Origin: Lacticaseibacillus yichunensis | GTDB taxonomy: Bacteria; Bacillota; Bacilli; Lactobacillales; Lactobacillaceae | DNA: 64,000 bases | Reading direction: 5' to 3' | Assembly: GCF_003946405.1 (NCBI RefSeq) | Contig: NZ_RHOG01000010.1 | Location: 1 to 64,000, forward strand | Shown: positions 1-8,225 of the stretch, one piece after another | Layout: every line of letters begins with the position of its first letter | Numbering within the stretch: position 1 is the first letter of the stretch | Notes under the pieces: generated by a model | What the model saw: the letters and a program-made list of their open reading frames with translations, nothing else | Database searches by the model: none | What the model was told of the DNA's origin: nothing | Program-made: the position numbers and the translations under genes

Positions 1-144
1 CGATAAACCATGGATAAAACCTCCGAGTGAATTTCGTAAATGCACGGGAAATGTCTGAAAACCGGAATTTCGTATGCATTTATTATATGACAGTAATGAC
101 CTAAAATCACTAGTATCAAATGCTACACGTTTTTGAACAGCCAC

Positions 145-150
145 TATAAT
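145..150 (+). promoter_or_regulatory. Candidate -10 box in the AT-rich 5' end
   Basis: A perfect TATAAT lies in the AT-rich first 200 bases, about 70 bases ahead of a short ORF with a ribosome site. The matching -35 region is weak, so this is only a candidate. The rest of positions 1-399 shows a small hairpin (GGGTTA 293-298 with TAACCC 302-307) and no long gene. Confidence 0.3.
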
Positions 151-220
151 ACACACTAACAAATAATACGTCATCGTTGTCTCTCAAATCTGTGTTCTTA
201 CCTGAAAGGAAGTGAGCGTT

Positions 221-280
221 ATGGGAATCATTTACGGTGATCAGTGGTATCAGCTTCGCGGTGGCAACGGGCGGGTCTAA
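221..280 (+). CDS. Possible 19-residue small ORF
   Basis: ATG to TAA encodes a 19-residue peptide beginning MGIIYGDQWYQL. A purine-rich ribosome site (GAAAGGAAG, 204-212) stands about 8 bases upstream and a TATAAT lies further up. I do not recognise the peptide. It could be a leader peptide, a real microprotein, or the remnant of a longer decayed gene; nothing downstream continues the frame. Confidence 0.25.
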   Translation: MGIIYGDQWYQLRGGNGRV

Positions 281-399
281 ACCATGACGTGCGGGTTAAT
301 GTAACCCAATCCAAATACAGCATCGCCCACTATGTTTTTCATTGAAACCCGACATGATAACTCCTACACTCAAGTTAATAATGCCTGAGGAGGTCACCC

Positions 400-900
400 A
401 TGTCCATCACATTCACCCTTGCGACCCACGCCGATCTTGCGCGCGTCATTGAGATCTATAACGAGATCATCCCCAGTCGCCTCGCGACAGCCGACCTAAC
501 GCCAGTCACTGTGGCGTCCCGTGAGGCTTGGTTTGCCGCCTTTGACCCGGCAACGCGGCCGCTGTGGCTAATGAAGGATGGCGAGACCATCGCCGGCTGG
601 GTGGGGCTTGAATCCTTTTATGGCCGGCCAGCCTATCAACGCACCTGCGAGATCAGCATCTATATCGATGCGGCGTATCGACATCAAGGCCTTGGCCAGC
701 AGGCACTCGATTATGTTGCCGGTCAGCTACCAGCGCTGAATGTCGACACGTTGCTCGCTTATATTTTCAGCCACAACGCGCCGAGCCTGGGCTTATTCAC
801 GAAAAATGGGTTTGCGCGCTGGGCCCATCTGCCGGAGATCGCTGATCTGGATGGCCGCGCCGCCAGTTTGGATATCATGGGTCGCCATTATCGTAACTAA
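400..900 (+). CDS. GNAT acetyltransferase, phosphinothricin acetyltransferase-like
   Basis: A 166-residue single-domain cytoplasmic GNAT enzyme. The acetyl-CoA pyrophosphate loop is visible as RHQGLG near residue 95, followed by the typical FSHNAPSLGLFTKNGF segment of the bar/pat/MnaT branch, which in known members N-acetylates phosphinothricin, methionine sulfoximine or related amino acids. The start is fixed by GAGGAGG-like purines at about 388-394. It is monocistronic: a strong hairpin terminator follows at 902-938. The substrate is inferred only at family level. Confidence 0.85.
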   Translation: MSITFTLATHADLARVIEIYNEIIPSRLATADLTPVTVASREAWFAAFDPATRPLWLMKDGETIAGWVGLESFYGRPAYQRTCEISIYIDAAYRHQGLGQQALDYVAGQLPALNVDTLLAYIFSHNAPSLGLFTKNGFARWAHLPEIADLDGRAASLDIMGRHYRN

Positions 901-901
901 A

Positions 902-940
902 AATATCGCCAGTCCTCGCAAAAGGCTGGCGATATTTTCT
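902..940 (+). terminator. Intrinsic terminator after the GNAT gene
   Basis: AATATCGCCAG (902-912) pairs perfectly with CTGGCGATATT (926-936), followed by TTCTTT. Confidence 0.85.
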
Positions 941-945
941 TTGTC

Positions 946-1065
946 AGGGCGCGGGGGTCCGCGTTTATGGTGGGGCGGCTAGGTCGGCTCATGCGCGTAT
1001 GGCGCATGAGCCATCGAATGCATGAGACGCTTAAATGTCCCCATCATGCGGACCAAAGCCCAACA
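946..1065 (+). repeat. Hairpin repeat copy R1
   Basis: About 120 bp between the convergent GNAT and asnA genes. Arms: GGTCCGC (956-962) with GCGGACC (1048-1054); ATGGTGGGG (967-975) with CCCCATCAT (1039-1047, one G-T pair); apical stem GGCTCATGCGC (986-996) with GCGCATGAGCC (1002-1012). It is a member of the family found at 6748, 11974, 21972-22330 and 33157-33399, with different bases in the paired positions. Confidence 0.8.
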
Positions 1066-1079
1066 AGCTAGACTAGCAC

Positions 1080-2087
1080 CTACAGCAGATGAATTCCGGC
1101 GGCCGCGCATTCGTCGCGCATCGCTTGCGGCCAAACACTGGCTTGGACTTCGCCGACATGGGCCTTGCCCAGCAGCAACATGCACAGCCGCGATTGACCG
1201 ATACCGCCGCCAATGGTGTAGGGCAAGTCGCCGGCCAAAAGTGAGCGGTGATACGGCAATGTGAGGCGGTCTTCCGCGTCGGCTTCCTTCAGCTGCCGGC
1301 GCAGGGCGGCTTCATCCACGCGCACGCCCATGCTGGAGATCTCAAGGCTGCAGTTGAGTGGTTCATACCAAAACAGGATGTCACCATTCAATGTCCAGTC
1401 GTCGTAATCGGGGGCGCGGCCATCGTGGCGTTTGCCGGACTTCATCAAACCGCCGATCTGTTCGAGAAAGACGCATCCGAATTCCTGACAGATCGCATCT
1501 TCGCGCTGCTTCGGTGTTTTTTCCGGCCAACGGTCTTCCAGCTCCTGGGTGGTGACGAAGTGGATGTCGTGCGGCAAATGGTGCACAGCGGTCGGGTACT
1601 TGTACCAGACTTCATCTTCCATGTGCTTGATCACCTTGAAGATCGTGCGCACCGTATTTTCCAGCGTTTCGCGGGTTCGCTCGGCTTTGGCGATCACTTT
1701 TTCCCAGTCCCACTGGTCGACGTAGATCGAATGGAAGTTGTCGAGGTCTTCGTCCTTGCGAATGGCGTTCATGTTCGTGTACAGGCCTTCGTGCAGGCCA
1801 AAGCCGTAGCGACTCAGCGCCACACGTTTCCACTTGGCCAGCGAATGGACGATCTCGATGGTCTGGTCGGGCAGGTCGGCCATCTGAAAAGACACCGGCG
1901 TCTCGACGCCATTCAAGTTGTCGTTGAGGCCAGTTGCCCGTTCGACGAACATCGGCGCGGACAGGCGCGACAGATTCATTTCTTTGCCGAATTCGTCCTG
2001 GAACGTCTCACGGATGTAGCGAATCGCTTCCTGTGTTTCGCGCACCGACAAATGGGGGTCATAGGCAGTGGGTTTGATCAAATGCAT
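1080..2087 (-). CDS. asnA: Aspartate--ammonia ligase
   Basis: Makes asparagine from aspartate, ammonia and ATP in the cytoplasm. The 335-residue product matches the length of bacterial AsnA (about 330) and carries the family N-terminus ([18 protein letters not shown]), the SRLSAPMF segment and the C-terminal GGGIGQSR motif of this class II aminoacyl-tRNA-synthetase-like enzyme. An upstream in-frame extension into the leader is rejected because AAGGAG sits just before the ATG at 2087 and because the leader is a T-box. Transcription is therefore probably controlled by uncharged tRNA-Asn. Confidence 0.95.
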   Translation of the reverse strand: MHLIKPTAYDPHLSVRETQEAIRYIRETFQDEFGKEMNLSRLSAPMFVERATGLNDNLNGVETPVSFQMADLPDQTIEIVHSLAKWKRVALSRYGFGLHEGLYTNMNAIRKDEDLDNFHSIYVDQWDWEKVIAKAERTRETLENTVRTIFKVIKHMEDEVWYKYPTAVHHLPHDIHFVTTQELEDRWPEKTPKQREDAICQEFGCVFLEQIGGLMKSGKRHDGRAPDYDDWTLNGDILFWYEPLNCSLEISSMGVRVDEAALRRQLKEADAEDRLTLPYHRSLLAGDLPYTIGGGIGQSRLCMLLLGKAHVGEVQASVWPQAMRDECAAAGIHLL

Positions 2088-2099
2088 GGTTTTTCTCCT

Positions 2100-2395
2100 T
2101 GATGAGACAAAAAAAGTCTTTCGCCCCAAATTATTACGGGACGAAAGACTTTTTTCGCGGTACCACCCATCTTGCCTGCATCTGCAGACCACCTCAACAC
2201 ACGTGTTCATGTGCTTGCAGCGTAACGGGCCGCATGCGGCTGCGCCTACTTTGACCGAGTCATTTGGGGCAGCGCCTGGCAAAAGGGTTATTCACCAAGG
2301 CTGCGTCTCGCGTTTCCACTGATCGCGAGTCACTTTGTCGCAGGGGACTTGGTTACTGGTCTTTCTTCTGGCTTTGTTTTTTTAACTTGCCGCTA
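2100..2395 (-). promoter_or_regulatory. T-box riboswitch upstream of asnA
   Basis: Read on the minus strand the leader has the hallmark T-box sequence GGGTGGTACCGCG (2156-2168), followed by a terminator hairpin (AAGTCTTTCG/CGAAAGACTT, 2114-2151) with a U-run, just before the asnA ribosome site. Upstream is a long Stem I-like region with AGTA and GAA loop-E-type elements. The bases after the GAA element read TAAC, so the AAC at 2287-2289 is the likely asparagine specifier codon. The T-box assignment is firm; the specifier is an inference from position. Confidence 0.93.
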
Positions 2396-2432
2396 GTCTA
2401 GCACGCCTGGCAAAAAATGAAAAGCGAAAGAT

Positions 2433-2771
2433 TCAGTCATGCGTTTCTTGCAGACTGGCAGGATGCGGCGCCCCTGTGATCTCGTGTTCAACGTGGCCCA
2501 GCATCGCGTCCATGATCTCGATGATATGGGGGTCGGACAGGGTGTAGTAGACATGCAGCCCGACTTTGCGCCGCGCGACCAGCTGATAATCAAACAGCAG
2601 GGCCAGCTGGTGGGAGACGACCGGTTGATCCAGGTGCAAGGTGGTCACCAATGTGGAGACATCACACGCTGTTTTTTCCAAGGCATACAGCAGGCGGATG
2701 CGGCCGGGATTGCTCAGCACGTGAAAAATGCGCGCCGCTTCGCCGATCAGGGCTTCGTTCACTTCAGACAT
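2433..2771 (-). CDS. ArsR/SmtB-family metal sensor (zinc-sensor type)
   Basis: A 112-residue winged-helix repressor. The C-terminal helix has D-x-H-(x10)-H-x2-H (DPH...HVEH), the alpha-5 metal site described for SmtB/CzrA zinc and cobalt sensors. The alpha-3N cysteine box used by CadC is not complete; only one Cys (ACDVSTLV) is present. It follows the CadD-type transporter gene by 13 bases in the same operon, so it probably represses that operon and releases it on metal binding. The ATG at 2771 is chosen for the AAAGGAGA ribosome site; an upstream extension would lie inside the transporter gene. Confidence 0.9.
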   Translation of the reverse strand: MSEVNEALIGEAARIFHVLSNPGRIRLLYALEKTACDVSTLVTTLHLDQPVVSHQLALLFDYQLVARRKVGLHVYYTLSDPHIIEIMDAMLGHVEHEITGAPHPASLQETHD

Positions 2772-2784
2772 GGTTCGTCTCCTT

Positions 2785-3348
2785 TCACAAAAACAGCGCG
2801 AGTAGGTGCGTGACCAACCCGCTGTCCCAAAACACCCACAGGCCGACTGCGACATAGCAGATGCGCATCAGTCGCTCGCCGTGTGCAGTCATGACGCGCG
2901 TCACCGCGGGAATCCGGCCAATCGCGCGGACCAGCAAGGTGACCAGCAGCGTCAGCCCGCCGAGAAAAATCATTGCGATGAGAAAATGCGACCAGCTTTG
3001 CCCCGCCAACACGGGTAGGAAAATGGCGAGGTTGCAGCCGGCACAGACGGACAGATAGGTGGTCATCACGTTCCATAGCCCGCCAGCGGTTGCGGTAGGG
3101 GCGGCATCATCGTCTTTTCGAAAGGCCAGCCAAAGTGGCAGCACGCCGAGCACGCCAAGCGCCCATTCCGGTAGAAACGCGGCCAGTGCCTTGCCGATGC
3201 CAAAACTCAGCGTCAAGAGTAGCCACACGCCAAGCAAGTAGCCGAGTAGCACCTGCCTGAGGGAATAGCGCTTCAGCAAAAACAGCAAGATGAAAAAGAA
3301 ATCCAAGTTGACCGATAGAAACGTCAACCCAAGCAACCCAAAGTTCAT
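2785..3348 (-). CDS. CadD-type metal (cadmium) resistance transporter
   Basis: A 187-residue integral membrane protein with five or six predicted hydrophobic segments, matching the CadD/LysE-like cadmium resistance family (about 190-210 residues). It starts with a membrane-embedded NLDFFFILL stretch. A Cys-x2-Cys pair (SVCAGCN) sits in a mid-protein segment. GAAAGAGGGG precedes the ATG at 3348. It is the first gene of a two-gene operon with a zinc-sensor-type ArsR repressor, so the substrate is probably Cd2+ or Zn2+; direction and ion are inferred from the family. Confidence 0.85.
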   Translation of the reverse strand: MNFGLLGLTFLSVNLDFFFILLFLLKRYSLRQVLLGYLLGVWLLLTLSFGIGKALAAFLPEWALGVLGVLPLWLAFRKDDDAAPTATAGGLWNVMTTYLSVCAGCNLAIFLPVLAGQSWSHFLIAMIFLGGLTLLVTLLVRAIGRIPAVTRVMTAHGERLMRICYVAVGLWVFWDSGLVTHLLALFL

Positions 3349-3378
3349 CGAAAGCCCCTCTTTCTCTGTCGGGGCTAG

Positions 3379-3400
3379 TATATGCGTTTCATGACATATA
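3379..3400. promoter_or_regulatory. Candidate ArsR operator
   Basis: TATATG (3379-3384) and CATATA (3395-3400) form a dyad with a 10-base centre, 31 bases before the transporter start. ArsR/SmtB proteins typically bind such AT-rich inverted repeats at the promoter. Confidence 0.5.
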
Positions 3401-3463
3401 GACAAGAACGGGCTACGACGCAACTCTGTGGGATGCGTCGTGGCCCGCTTTCGACGATGCATG

Positions 3464-4483
3464 TTAAAGTTTGCCGGCCTTTTGCAGTGAGTCGACCGCG
3501 GCCAAAATGGCTTCCTGGTTGCTACGTGGCCGCCAACTCAGCACAGTTTTCGCATGCTGGTTGGCGATCTCGGGCTGGATGCGCAGGAACAGCGCACCTT
3601 GCTTGGCCTGTTGGTTGAAGTGGCCGGCCGCGCGAATCAGCCAGCCGGGCAGGGTCCGTTTCGAGAGACGCTTGGCCAGTGTCGGCCGGTTCTCGCGAAT
3701 GACGGCCGCCATTTGTGGCATCGTGATCGCCGCGTCGGTTACAGCGATGAACCGCGCGCCGATCGCGGCGTCATTTTGCAGCGCTTTGACATGCAGGTCG
3801 GCGACGTCGCGGACGTCCACCAGGTGCATCGGCACATTTGGAATCAGCGGCGTGTCGAAGAGGTTGGCGACGATGCCGAAGCTGCCCGACACGTGATCAT
3901 CGAGGCTCGGGCCGAGCATCGCGCCGGGATTGATGGTGGTTAGTTGCAGGCGGCCGCCACTTGTTTTGGCAAAATCCCACGCGGCTTGCTCGGCGATCAG
4001 CTTCGACCGTTCATAGGCGGATAGGCTAACCTGTTCCGGGTCGGTCCAATCCACCTCCGTGGTCGGGCGGCTGCGGTCGAATTGCGAAAAGGCGACGGCG
4101 CCGAGATTGGCCGTCATGATCATTCGGCGAATGTCTGCGCGATCCGCCGCCTTCAAAAGCCGCAGCGTGCCGTCCGTTGCGGCTGTGGTCATGGTGCTAG
4201 TCGCCGTTTCGCCATTCACGAAGACGGGCGCCGCCACACTCATCACTGCATCGATGCCGCGCATGGCGTCGTCCCAGCCGGCGTCCTGGGTCAGGTCGAG
4301 GGCGACGAAGCTCAGGCGGTCCAAATGGGGGATGTGGTTGGCGGCCAGCGTCGCCTGAACCGCTGCGGCCTTGCTGAGGTCGCGCAAGGTGCCGCGAACC
4401 GCATACTCATTTTTCAAAAGGGCCTCGATCACGTGCTTGGCCAAAAAGCCGGTCGCGCCGGTCACTAATATCGTCTCTGTCAT
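3464..4483 (-). CDS. NAD(P)-dependent epimerase/dehydratase family oxidoreductase
   Basis: A 339-residue extended short-chain dehydrogenase. The Rossmann motif VTGATGFLA begins at residue 5, and the catalytic YERSK (YxxxK) lies near residue 160. It resembles dihydroflavonol reductase or methylglyoxal/aldehyde reductase-like proteins of lactic acid bacteria, so reduction of an aldehyde or ketone is likely; the substrate is unknown. It is divergent from a MerR regulator, with a MerR-type promoter in the shared gap. AAGGAGCAC precedes the ATG at 4483. Confidence 0.85.
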   Translation of the reverse strand: MTETILVTGATGFLAKHVIEALLKNEYAVRGTLRDLSKAAAVQATLAANHIPHLDRLSFVALDLTQDAGWDDAMRGIDAVMSVAAPVFVNGETATSTMTTAATDGTLRLLKAADRADIRRMIMTANLGAVAFSQFDRSRPTTEVDWTDPEQVSLSAYERSKLIAEQAAWDFAKTSGGRLQLTTINPGAMLGPSLDDHVSGSFGIVANLFDTPLIPNVPMHLVDVRDVADLHVKALQNDAAIGARFIAVTDAAITMPQMAAVIRENRPTLAKRLSKRTLPGWLIRAAGHFNQQAKQGALFLRIQPEIANQHAKTVLSWRPRSNQEAILAAVDSLQKAGKL

Positions 4484-4514
4484 TGAATTGTGCTCCTTGT
4501 CTGTTATGATGGTC

Positions 4515-4545
4515 AGCATAGACCTTAGAGTGTGCTCTAAGGCAA
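4515..4545 (-). promoter_or_regulatory. MerR-type promoter with 19-bp spacer and perfect operator
   Basis: On the minus strand TTGCCT (-35, 4545-4540) and TATGCT (-10, 4520-4515) are separated by 19 bp, the over-long spacing typical of MerR-activated promoters. Between them lies the perfect dyad CCTTAGAG-TGTG-CTCTAAGG (4523-4542). It drives the dehydrogenase gene; the MerR gene starts on the other side. Confidence 0.85.
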
Positions 4546-4564
4546 CCCCAAGGAGGAAAAAAGT

Positions 4565-5008
4565 TTGCCTTATTCGATCAAAGCGGCCGCCGCGCGCTGT
4601 GGTCTCAGTGAATATACGCTTCGCTATTATGATAAGGCGGGGCTGTTGCCGTTTGTCGCGCGCGACGCCAGTGGGTACCGCGCCTTCACGGACGGGGACA
4701 TGGCCTTGCTGCACACAATCATCTGTCTGAAAAACACTGGGATGCGCATCGACGATATCCGCACCTATATTCAGTATGTGATGGCGGGCACCAGTACAGT
4801 TGCCAAGCGCCGGGCCTTGCTACAAAAGCATCGGGAGGCGGTGGCCGCCAAGCAGCGCGCCATTGCCGAAAACCTCAAAGAGATCGACTACAAGCTCGCC
4901 ATGTACGAAGATCCGCAGGCCGCGCAGCTGGTGGCCCGGGAGCTTGCGGCTGCCTCACAGGATAAACAAGCGGCAAATTTACCGGATGCGTTTGCCGGGA
5001 TTCACTGA
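4565..5008 (+). CDS. MerR-family transcriptional regulator
   Basis: A 147-residue regulator with the N-terminal winged-helix of MerR proteins (SIKAAAARCGLSEYTLRYYDKAGLL), then a long coiled-coil dimer helix (residues about 85-125) and a short C-terminus without metal-binding cysteines. This places it in the AdhR-like branch that responds to aldehydes or other electrophiles. The start is TTG at 4565, chosen because AAGGAGG ends 7 bases upstream. It probably activates the divergent dehydrogenase from the 19-bp-spaced promoter. Confidence 0.88.
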   Translation: MPYSIKAAAARCGLSEYTLRYYDKAGLLPFVARDASGYRAFTDGDMALLHTIICLKNTGMRIDDIRTYIQYVMAGTSTVAKRRALLQKHREAVAAKQRAIAENLKEIDYKLAMYEDPQAAQLVARELAAASQDKQAANLPDAFAGIH

Positions 5009-5181
5009 GTGTTGTAGCCAGATTCGTGCGCTGGGATTCGTTGGGCTTTACAACTAGATGTGGTGGTCGATATCTACATACCACAATATCAAGTGGATAC
5101 AAGTCTTTATTTTCAATTTTGCTTGTTGCATACTAGCTTCTAGTCGCTGCCTCGGCAGCAAATTAGTTAGGAGCGGTTTGC

Positions 5182-5916
5182 ATGCAATCTTCACAAAATT
5201 ATTTTTCCTGGTTAGCCAATCAATTGAAGGGCTGGCCGCAACAGAACTACTATCTCTTTTGGTTTGCGTTTGGCTGTCAGCTGATGACGCTGGTGGCCGC
5301 GCCGCTCACGCCGGTTTCGGTGATCACGTTTATCGGCACCACGCTCGGCGTTTTATGTGTGCTGGCAATCAATGCCACCAAGGCCGTGAATGGCTGGCTG
5401 GGGCTGGTGTCGGCCGCGTGCTTTGTTTTCGTCGGTTTCACTGCCCGCAATTATCTGTCGATCTTTGAGCAGCTCGCGTACGTCATCACACTGGATCTGC
5501 CTGTTTTGATCTCGGTTCGCAGCTGGAACGATGACACGCACAATCATCTGCGCACCTTTGCGGCCAAGCAGTGGGTGCTTTCGATCAGCTTCACGTTGAT
5601 CGTCTGGGCGCTGTCCGCCTTTTTGATCGGTACCTTGACCAGCGACCCTCGTCCGGTTTACGATGGGATGGCTTTTGCGATCTCGCTGACTGGCGGCATC
5701 GTTTGCTTCTTGCGCTACAACAACCAATATTTCTGGTGGCTCGCGTCCGGCATCGCCCAGCTGATTCTTTGGGGCATCACGTATGCACAAGGCGACGCAA
5801 GCCTTGGCATGGCGATCAATTCCAGTATTTATGTCATCAATGACATTCTGGCATTCACCGTCAGCCCGTGGTTCAATGCTGGCCGCAAGCGCATGGGGCT
5901 GAAATCTATTCACTGA
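5182..5916 (+). CDS. pnuC: PnuC-type nicotinamide riboside transporter
   Basis: A 244-residue protein with seven or so membrane segments, matching the PnuC family (220-260 residues), which takes up nicotinamide riboside for NAD synthesis. Family features include the WxG-type NGWLG turn and the NQYFWWLASG stretch near the C-terminus. TTAGGAG is the ribosome site. It is followed after 16 bases by a deoxynucleoside-kinase-like gene, suggesting uptake plus phosphorylation of a nucleoside. Confidence 0.88.
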   Translation: MQSSQNYFSWLANQLKGWPQQNYYLFWFAFGCQLMTLVAAPLTPVSVITFIGTTLGVLCVLAINATKAVNGWLGLVSAACFVFVGFTARNYLSIFEQLAYVITLDLPVLISVRSWNDDTHNHLRTFAAKQWVLSISFTLIVWALSAFLIGTLTSDPRPVYDGMAFAISLTGGIVCFLRYNNQYFWWLASGIAQLILWGITYAQGDASLGMAINSSIYVINDILAFTVSPWFNAGRKRMGLKSIH

Positions 5917-5932
5917 GCGAAGAGGGAAAACA

Positions 5933-6646
5933 ATGATCTATATTTTAGGCAGTATCGGCGCCGGCAAAACGTCGCTGACTAAAGTCCTGTCAGAAGACCT
6001 GCAGGCACCGGCGTATTATGAAGACGTTGAAGGCAACGGCATGATCGCCAACATGCTCCAAAAGTTTTATGCCGCGGGTCAGGATAGTCGCAAGACGACC
6101 GGTACGATTTTGCAGATCGCGTTTTTGACCTTCCGCTACCAGCAGCTGAAAAAGGCGTTGGTGCAGGAAAATGCGGTCATGGATTCCTCCCTGGAATCAG
6201 ATTACGTGATGGCGTCGCAGCTTCACCAAAATGGCGAGATCGATGACATCGACTTCAATATTTACATCACGTTGTCGCAGGAAATGCAGTCCAACGTCAA
6301 CGGCAGTCCCTGGAATGGCCTGCCTGACCTGGCCATTTATCTGAAGATCGACCCAGAGCACGAAATCGACGAGATCCAAAGCCGCGGCCGCGAAATGGAA
6401 GACGTTCGCGAAAAGCCAGAGCTGGTCGATTATTACCATCGCGTGAATAAGGCGTACCGCGACTGGGCGAAGGGGTACACGCGCTCCAGTATCATCACCA
6501 TCGATCGTGACCGCTTCGACTTCATGAACAACACCGCTGACCGCAATGCGGTGTTGGACCAGATCGAAAAGAAGCTGGTTGACTTGGGCAAGCTGTCCCC
6601 GCAGCGGTTTGCGGGCTTGCAGGCAAGTCGTGCGAAGCTGAAGTAG
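5933..6646 (+). CDS. Deoxynucleoside kinase family protein
   Basis: A 237-residue P-loop nucleoside kinase (GSIGAGKTS at residues 5-13) with the dNK signatures EDVEGN near residue 33 and MDSSLESD near 82, and a lid-type RGREMED segment near 150. Lactobacilli encode paired dAK/dGK enzymes of this family; here a single kinase follows pnuC closely. It may phosphorylate deoxynucleosides or, by context, the imported pyridine riboside; the latter is inference only. Confidence 0.85.
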   Translation: MIYILGSIGAGKTSLTKVLSEDLQAPAYYEDVEGNGMIANMLQKFYAAGQDSRKTTGTILQIAFLTFRYQQLKKALVQENAVMDSSLESDYVMASQLHQNGEIDDIDFNIYITLSQEMQSNVNGSPWNGLPDLAIYLKIDPEHEIDEIQSRGREMEDVREKPELVDYYHRVNKAYRDWAKGYTRSSIITIDRDRFDFMNNTADRNAVLDQIEKKLVDLGKLSPQRFAGLQASRAKLK

Positions 6647-6674
6647 GGTCTGACAAGAACATATTGGATTCAAA

Positions 6675-6712
6675 AACGACGTGCCGAGTTTTTGCTGGCA
6701 CGTCGTTTTTTT
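6675..6712 (+). terminator. Intrinsic terminator of the pnuC-kinase operon
   Basis: AACGACGTGCC (6675-6685) pairs with GGCACGTCGTT (6697-6707), followed by a run of T. Confidence 0.9.
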
Positions 6713-6747
6713 GTTGGGCGGGAACGCTCGGCGCCACACCCTTCTCC

Positions 6748-6868
6748 AGTTGGGTTCCGGTGCGCATGGTGGGGACATCTAACTGTCTCGTGCGCTCGGT
6801 GGCTAAGTGCGCCACCAAGCACCCGAGCCAAGCTAGCTGCCCCACCATCCCGCGCACCTCCACACCCT
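6748..6868 (-). repeat. Hairpin repeat copy R2
   Basis: A full-length element in reverse orientation between convergent genes. Arms: GTGCGC next to ATGGTGGGG (6766-6774), pairing with CCCCACCAT (6840-6848) and GCGCAC. The outer base pairs differ from R3 (GCTCGC/GCGAGC) by compensating changes. Confidence 0.8.
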
Positions 6869-8087
6869 ATTTTCGTAGTTGTGGTGCGGCGAACCAGATG
6901 AAGATAAAGTTGAGCAGGAGGAGCATCGCAGTCGAGATGAATACAACGTTGTAGTCGAAGAGGCCGGCTAAGGTGCCGCCGAGCAGGGAGCCGAACATGT
7001 TGCCGAGGGCCTGGAAGCTCTGATTCCATGAAAAAATCGCACTGGTGGCGCTTGCCGGCGAGTTTTTCGTCAGCAGGGTCTGAATGGTTGGAAACAGCGC
7101 GCCATCGGAGATCCCGACGAACAAGCGCAGCACGCCAAGCGCAACGACGCTGGTGACAAAGCCCTGTGGGAGATAGACAAGGACGGCAAAGAGATAGCCG
7201 GCGACGCGAATTTTGCCTGAACCATGTTTATCGCCATACGCCCCGAGCCGCGGCGCCGTGAGAATGTTGGAGATTCCGGGTAAGGCCGCGATGATGCCGG
7301 CAATCAGGGCAACCGGCCCGGCATTATGCATCAACTCTTTGACATACAGACTGATGATCGGTGAGATCGACGTGTTCCCGAGCTGCACGATCATGGTCGA
7401 GATCAACAAGATGATAATCAACTTCGGATTGGCGAATTGGCCGAGCAGCCGCTGTAGCGCGTTGCCACCTGCGTCTTTTGGCCGCGGTGGGACAGGGACG
7501 AATTGCTCTTTGACCAGCGTGGCTGACAGGATGCCGGCGATGAAAAGTAAGGCGGCGGTGATGAAAAAGGTGTCGCGAATCGAGAAAAATTGTGCGAGGA
7601 TGCCGCCTAAGATCGGCCCCATCAACATGCCTGACGTCGAGCCGGTGACCAGGGTGCCAAGGGCTTTGCCAGCGTGTTCGCGCGGTGTTTGCGACGCGAT
7701 CAGCGCCTGGGCATTTGAGATGAACCCGGAAAAGACGCCTTGCAGGGCACGCAAGGCGATCAACTCCCAGATGTTGGTGACCAGGCCCATCAAAAACATG
7801 GCGGCGGCCATCCCCATCGACGCGCGGATCAGCATGATCTTGCGGCCTTTGCGATCGGCCAGCGCGCCCCACATCGGTGAGACGATCGCGGTGACGAAGA
7901 AAGTCGCCGCATAGACGATGCCCGAGTAAAAGCTGACTTCGGCCTTGGTGAAATCGCCGAGTTGCCCAACATATAGGGACATGAACGGGGTGATCTCTGA
8001 AAACGCGATGCCTGCCACGAAGGTGCACCCCCATAATATCGTTAAGTTGCGCCGCCACGGGCTGTTTTGTCGTTGTTCCTCGTCCAT
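6867..8087 (-). CDS. Major facilitator superfamily drug-efflux-type transporter
   Basis: A 406-residue, 12-segment DHA1-type MFS protein. Between segments 2 and 3 is the motif-A loop GALADRKGRK, and GPILGGILAQ in segment 5 fits the antiporter motif C of multidrug exporters. Related proteins (MdtG/NorA-like) export drugs by proton exchange; the substrate is unknown. The ATG at 8087 is preferred over one 9 bases upstream because GGAAGG then has normal spacing. No partner gene. Confidence 0.85.
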   Translation of the reverse strand: MDEEQRQNSPWRRNLTILWGCTFVAGIAFSEITPFMSLYVGQLGDFTKAEVSFYSGIVYAATFFVTAIVSPMWGALADRKGRKIMLIRASMGMAAAMFLMGLVTNIWELIALRALQGVFSGFISNAQALIASQTPREHAGKALGTLVTGSTSGMLMGPILGGILAQFFSIRDTFFITAALLFIAGILSATLVKEQFVPVPPRPKDAGGNALQRLLGQFANPKLIIILLISTMIVQLGNTSISPIISLYVKELMHNAGPVALIAGIIAALPGISNILTAPRLGAYGDKHGSGKIRVAGYLFAVLVYLPQGFVTSVVALGVLRLFVGISDGALFPTIQTLLTKNSPASATSAIFSWNQSFQALGNMFGSLLGGTLAGLFDYNVVFISTAMLLLLNFIFIWFAAPQLRK

Positions 8088-8225
8088 CCTCGTCATCCTT
8101 CCATGTTGTAAATAACCAATAATCTAGAATGCGCTCTAATTGTGAACTTTCTGTGAACTTTTCAGAAAGCGGCCACTGGCGGAGTTGCGGCGTCTAGGCT
8201 ACAATGGAATCAGCATTCTATAGAA

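Noticed and set aside
1248-2102. A 284-codon open frame on the plus strand opposite asnA
   Set aside because: It is fully antisense to a gene with conserved AsnA motifs, has no ribosome site and no recognisable domain; long shadow frames are expected at this GC content.
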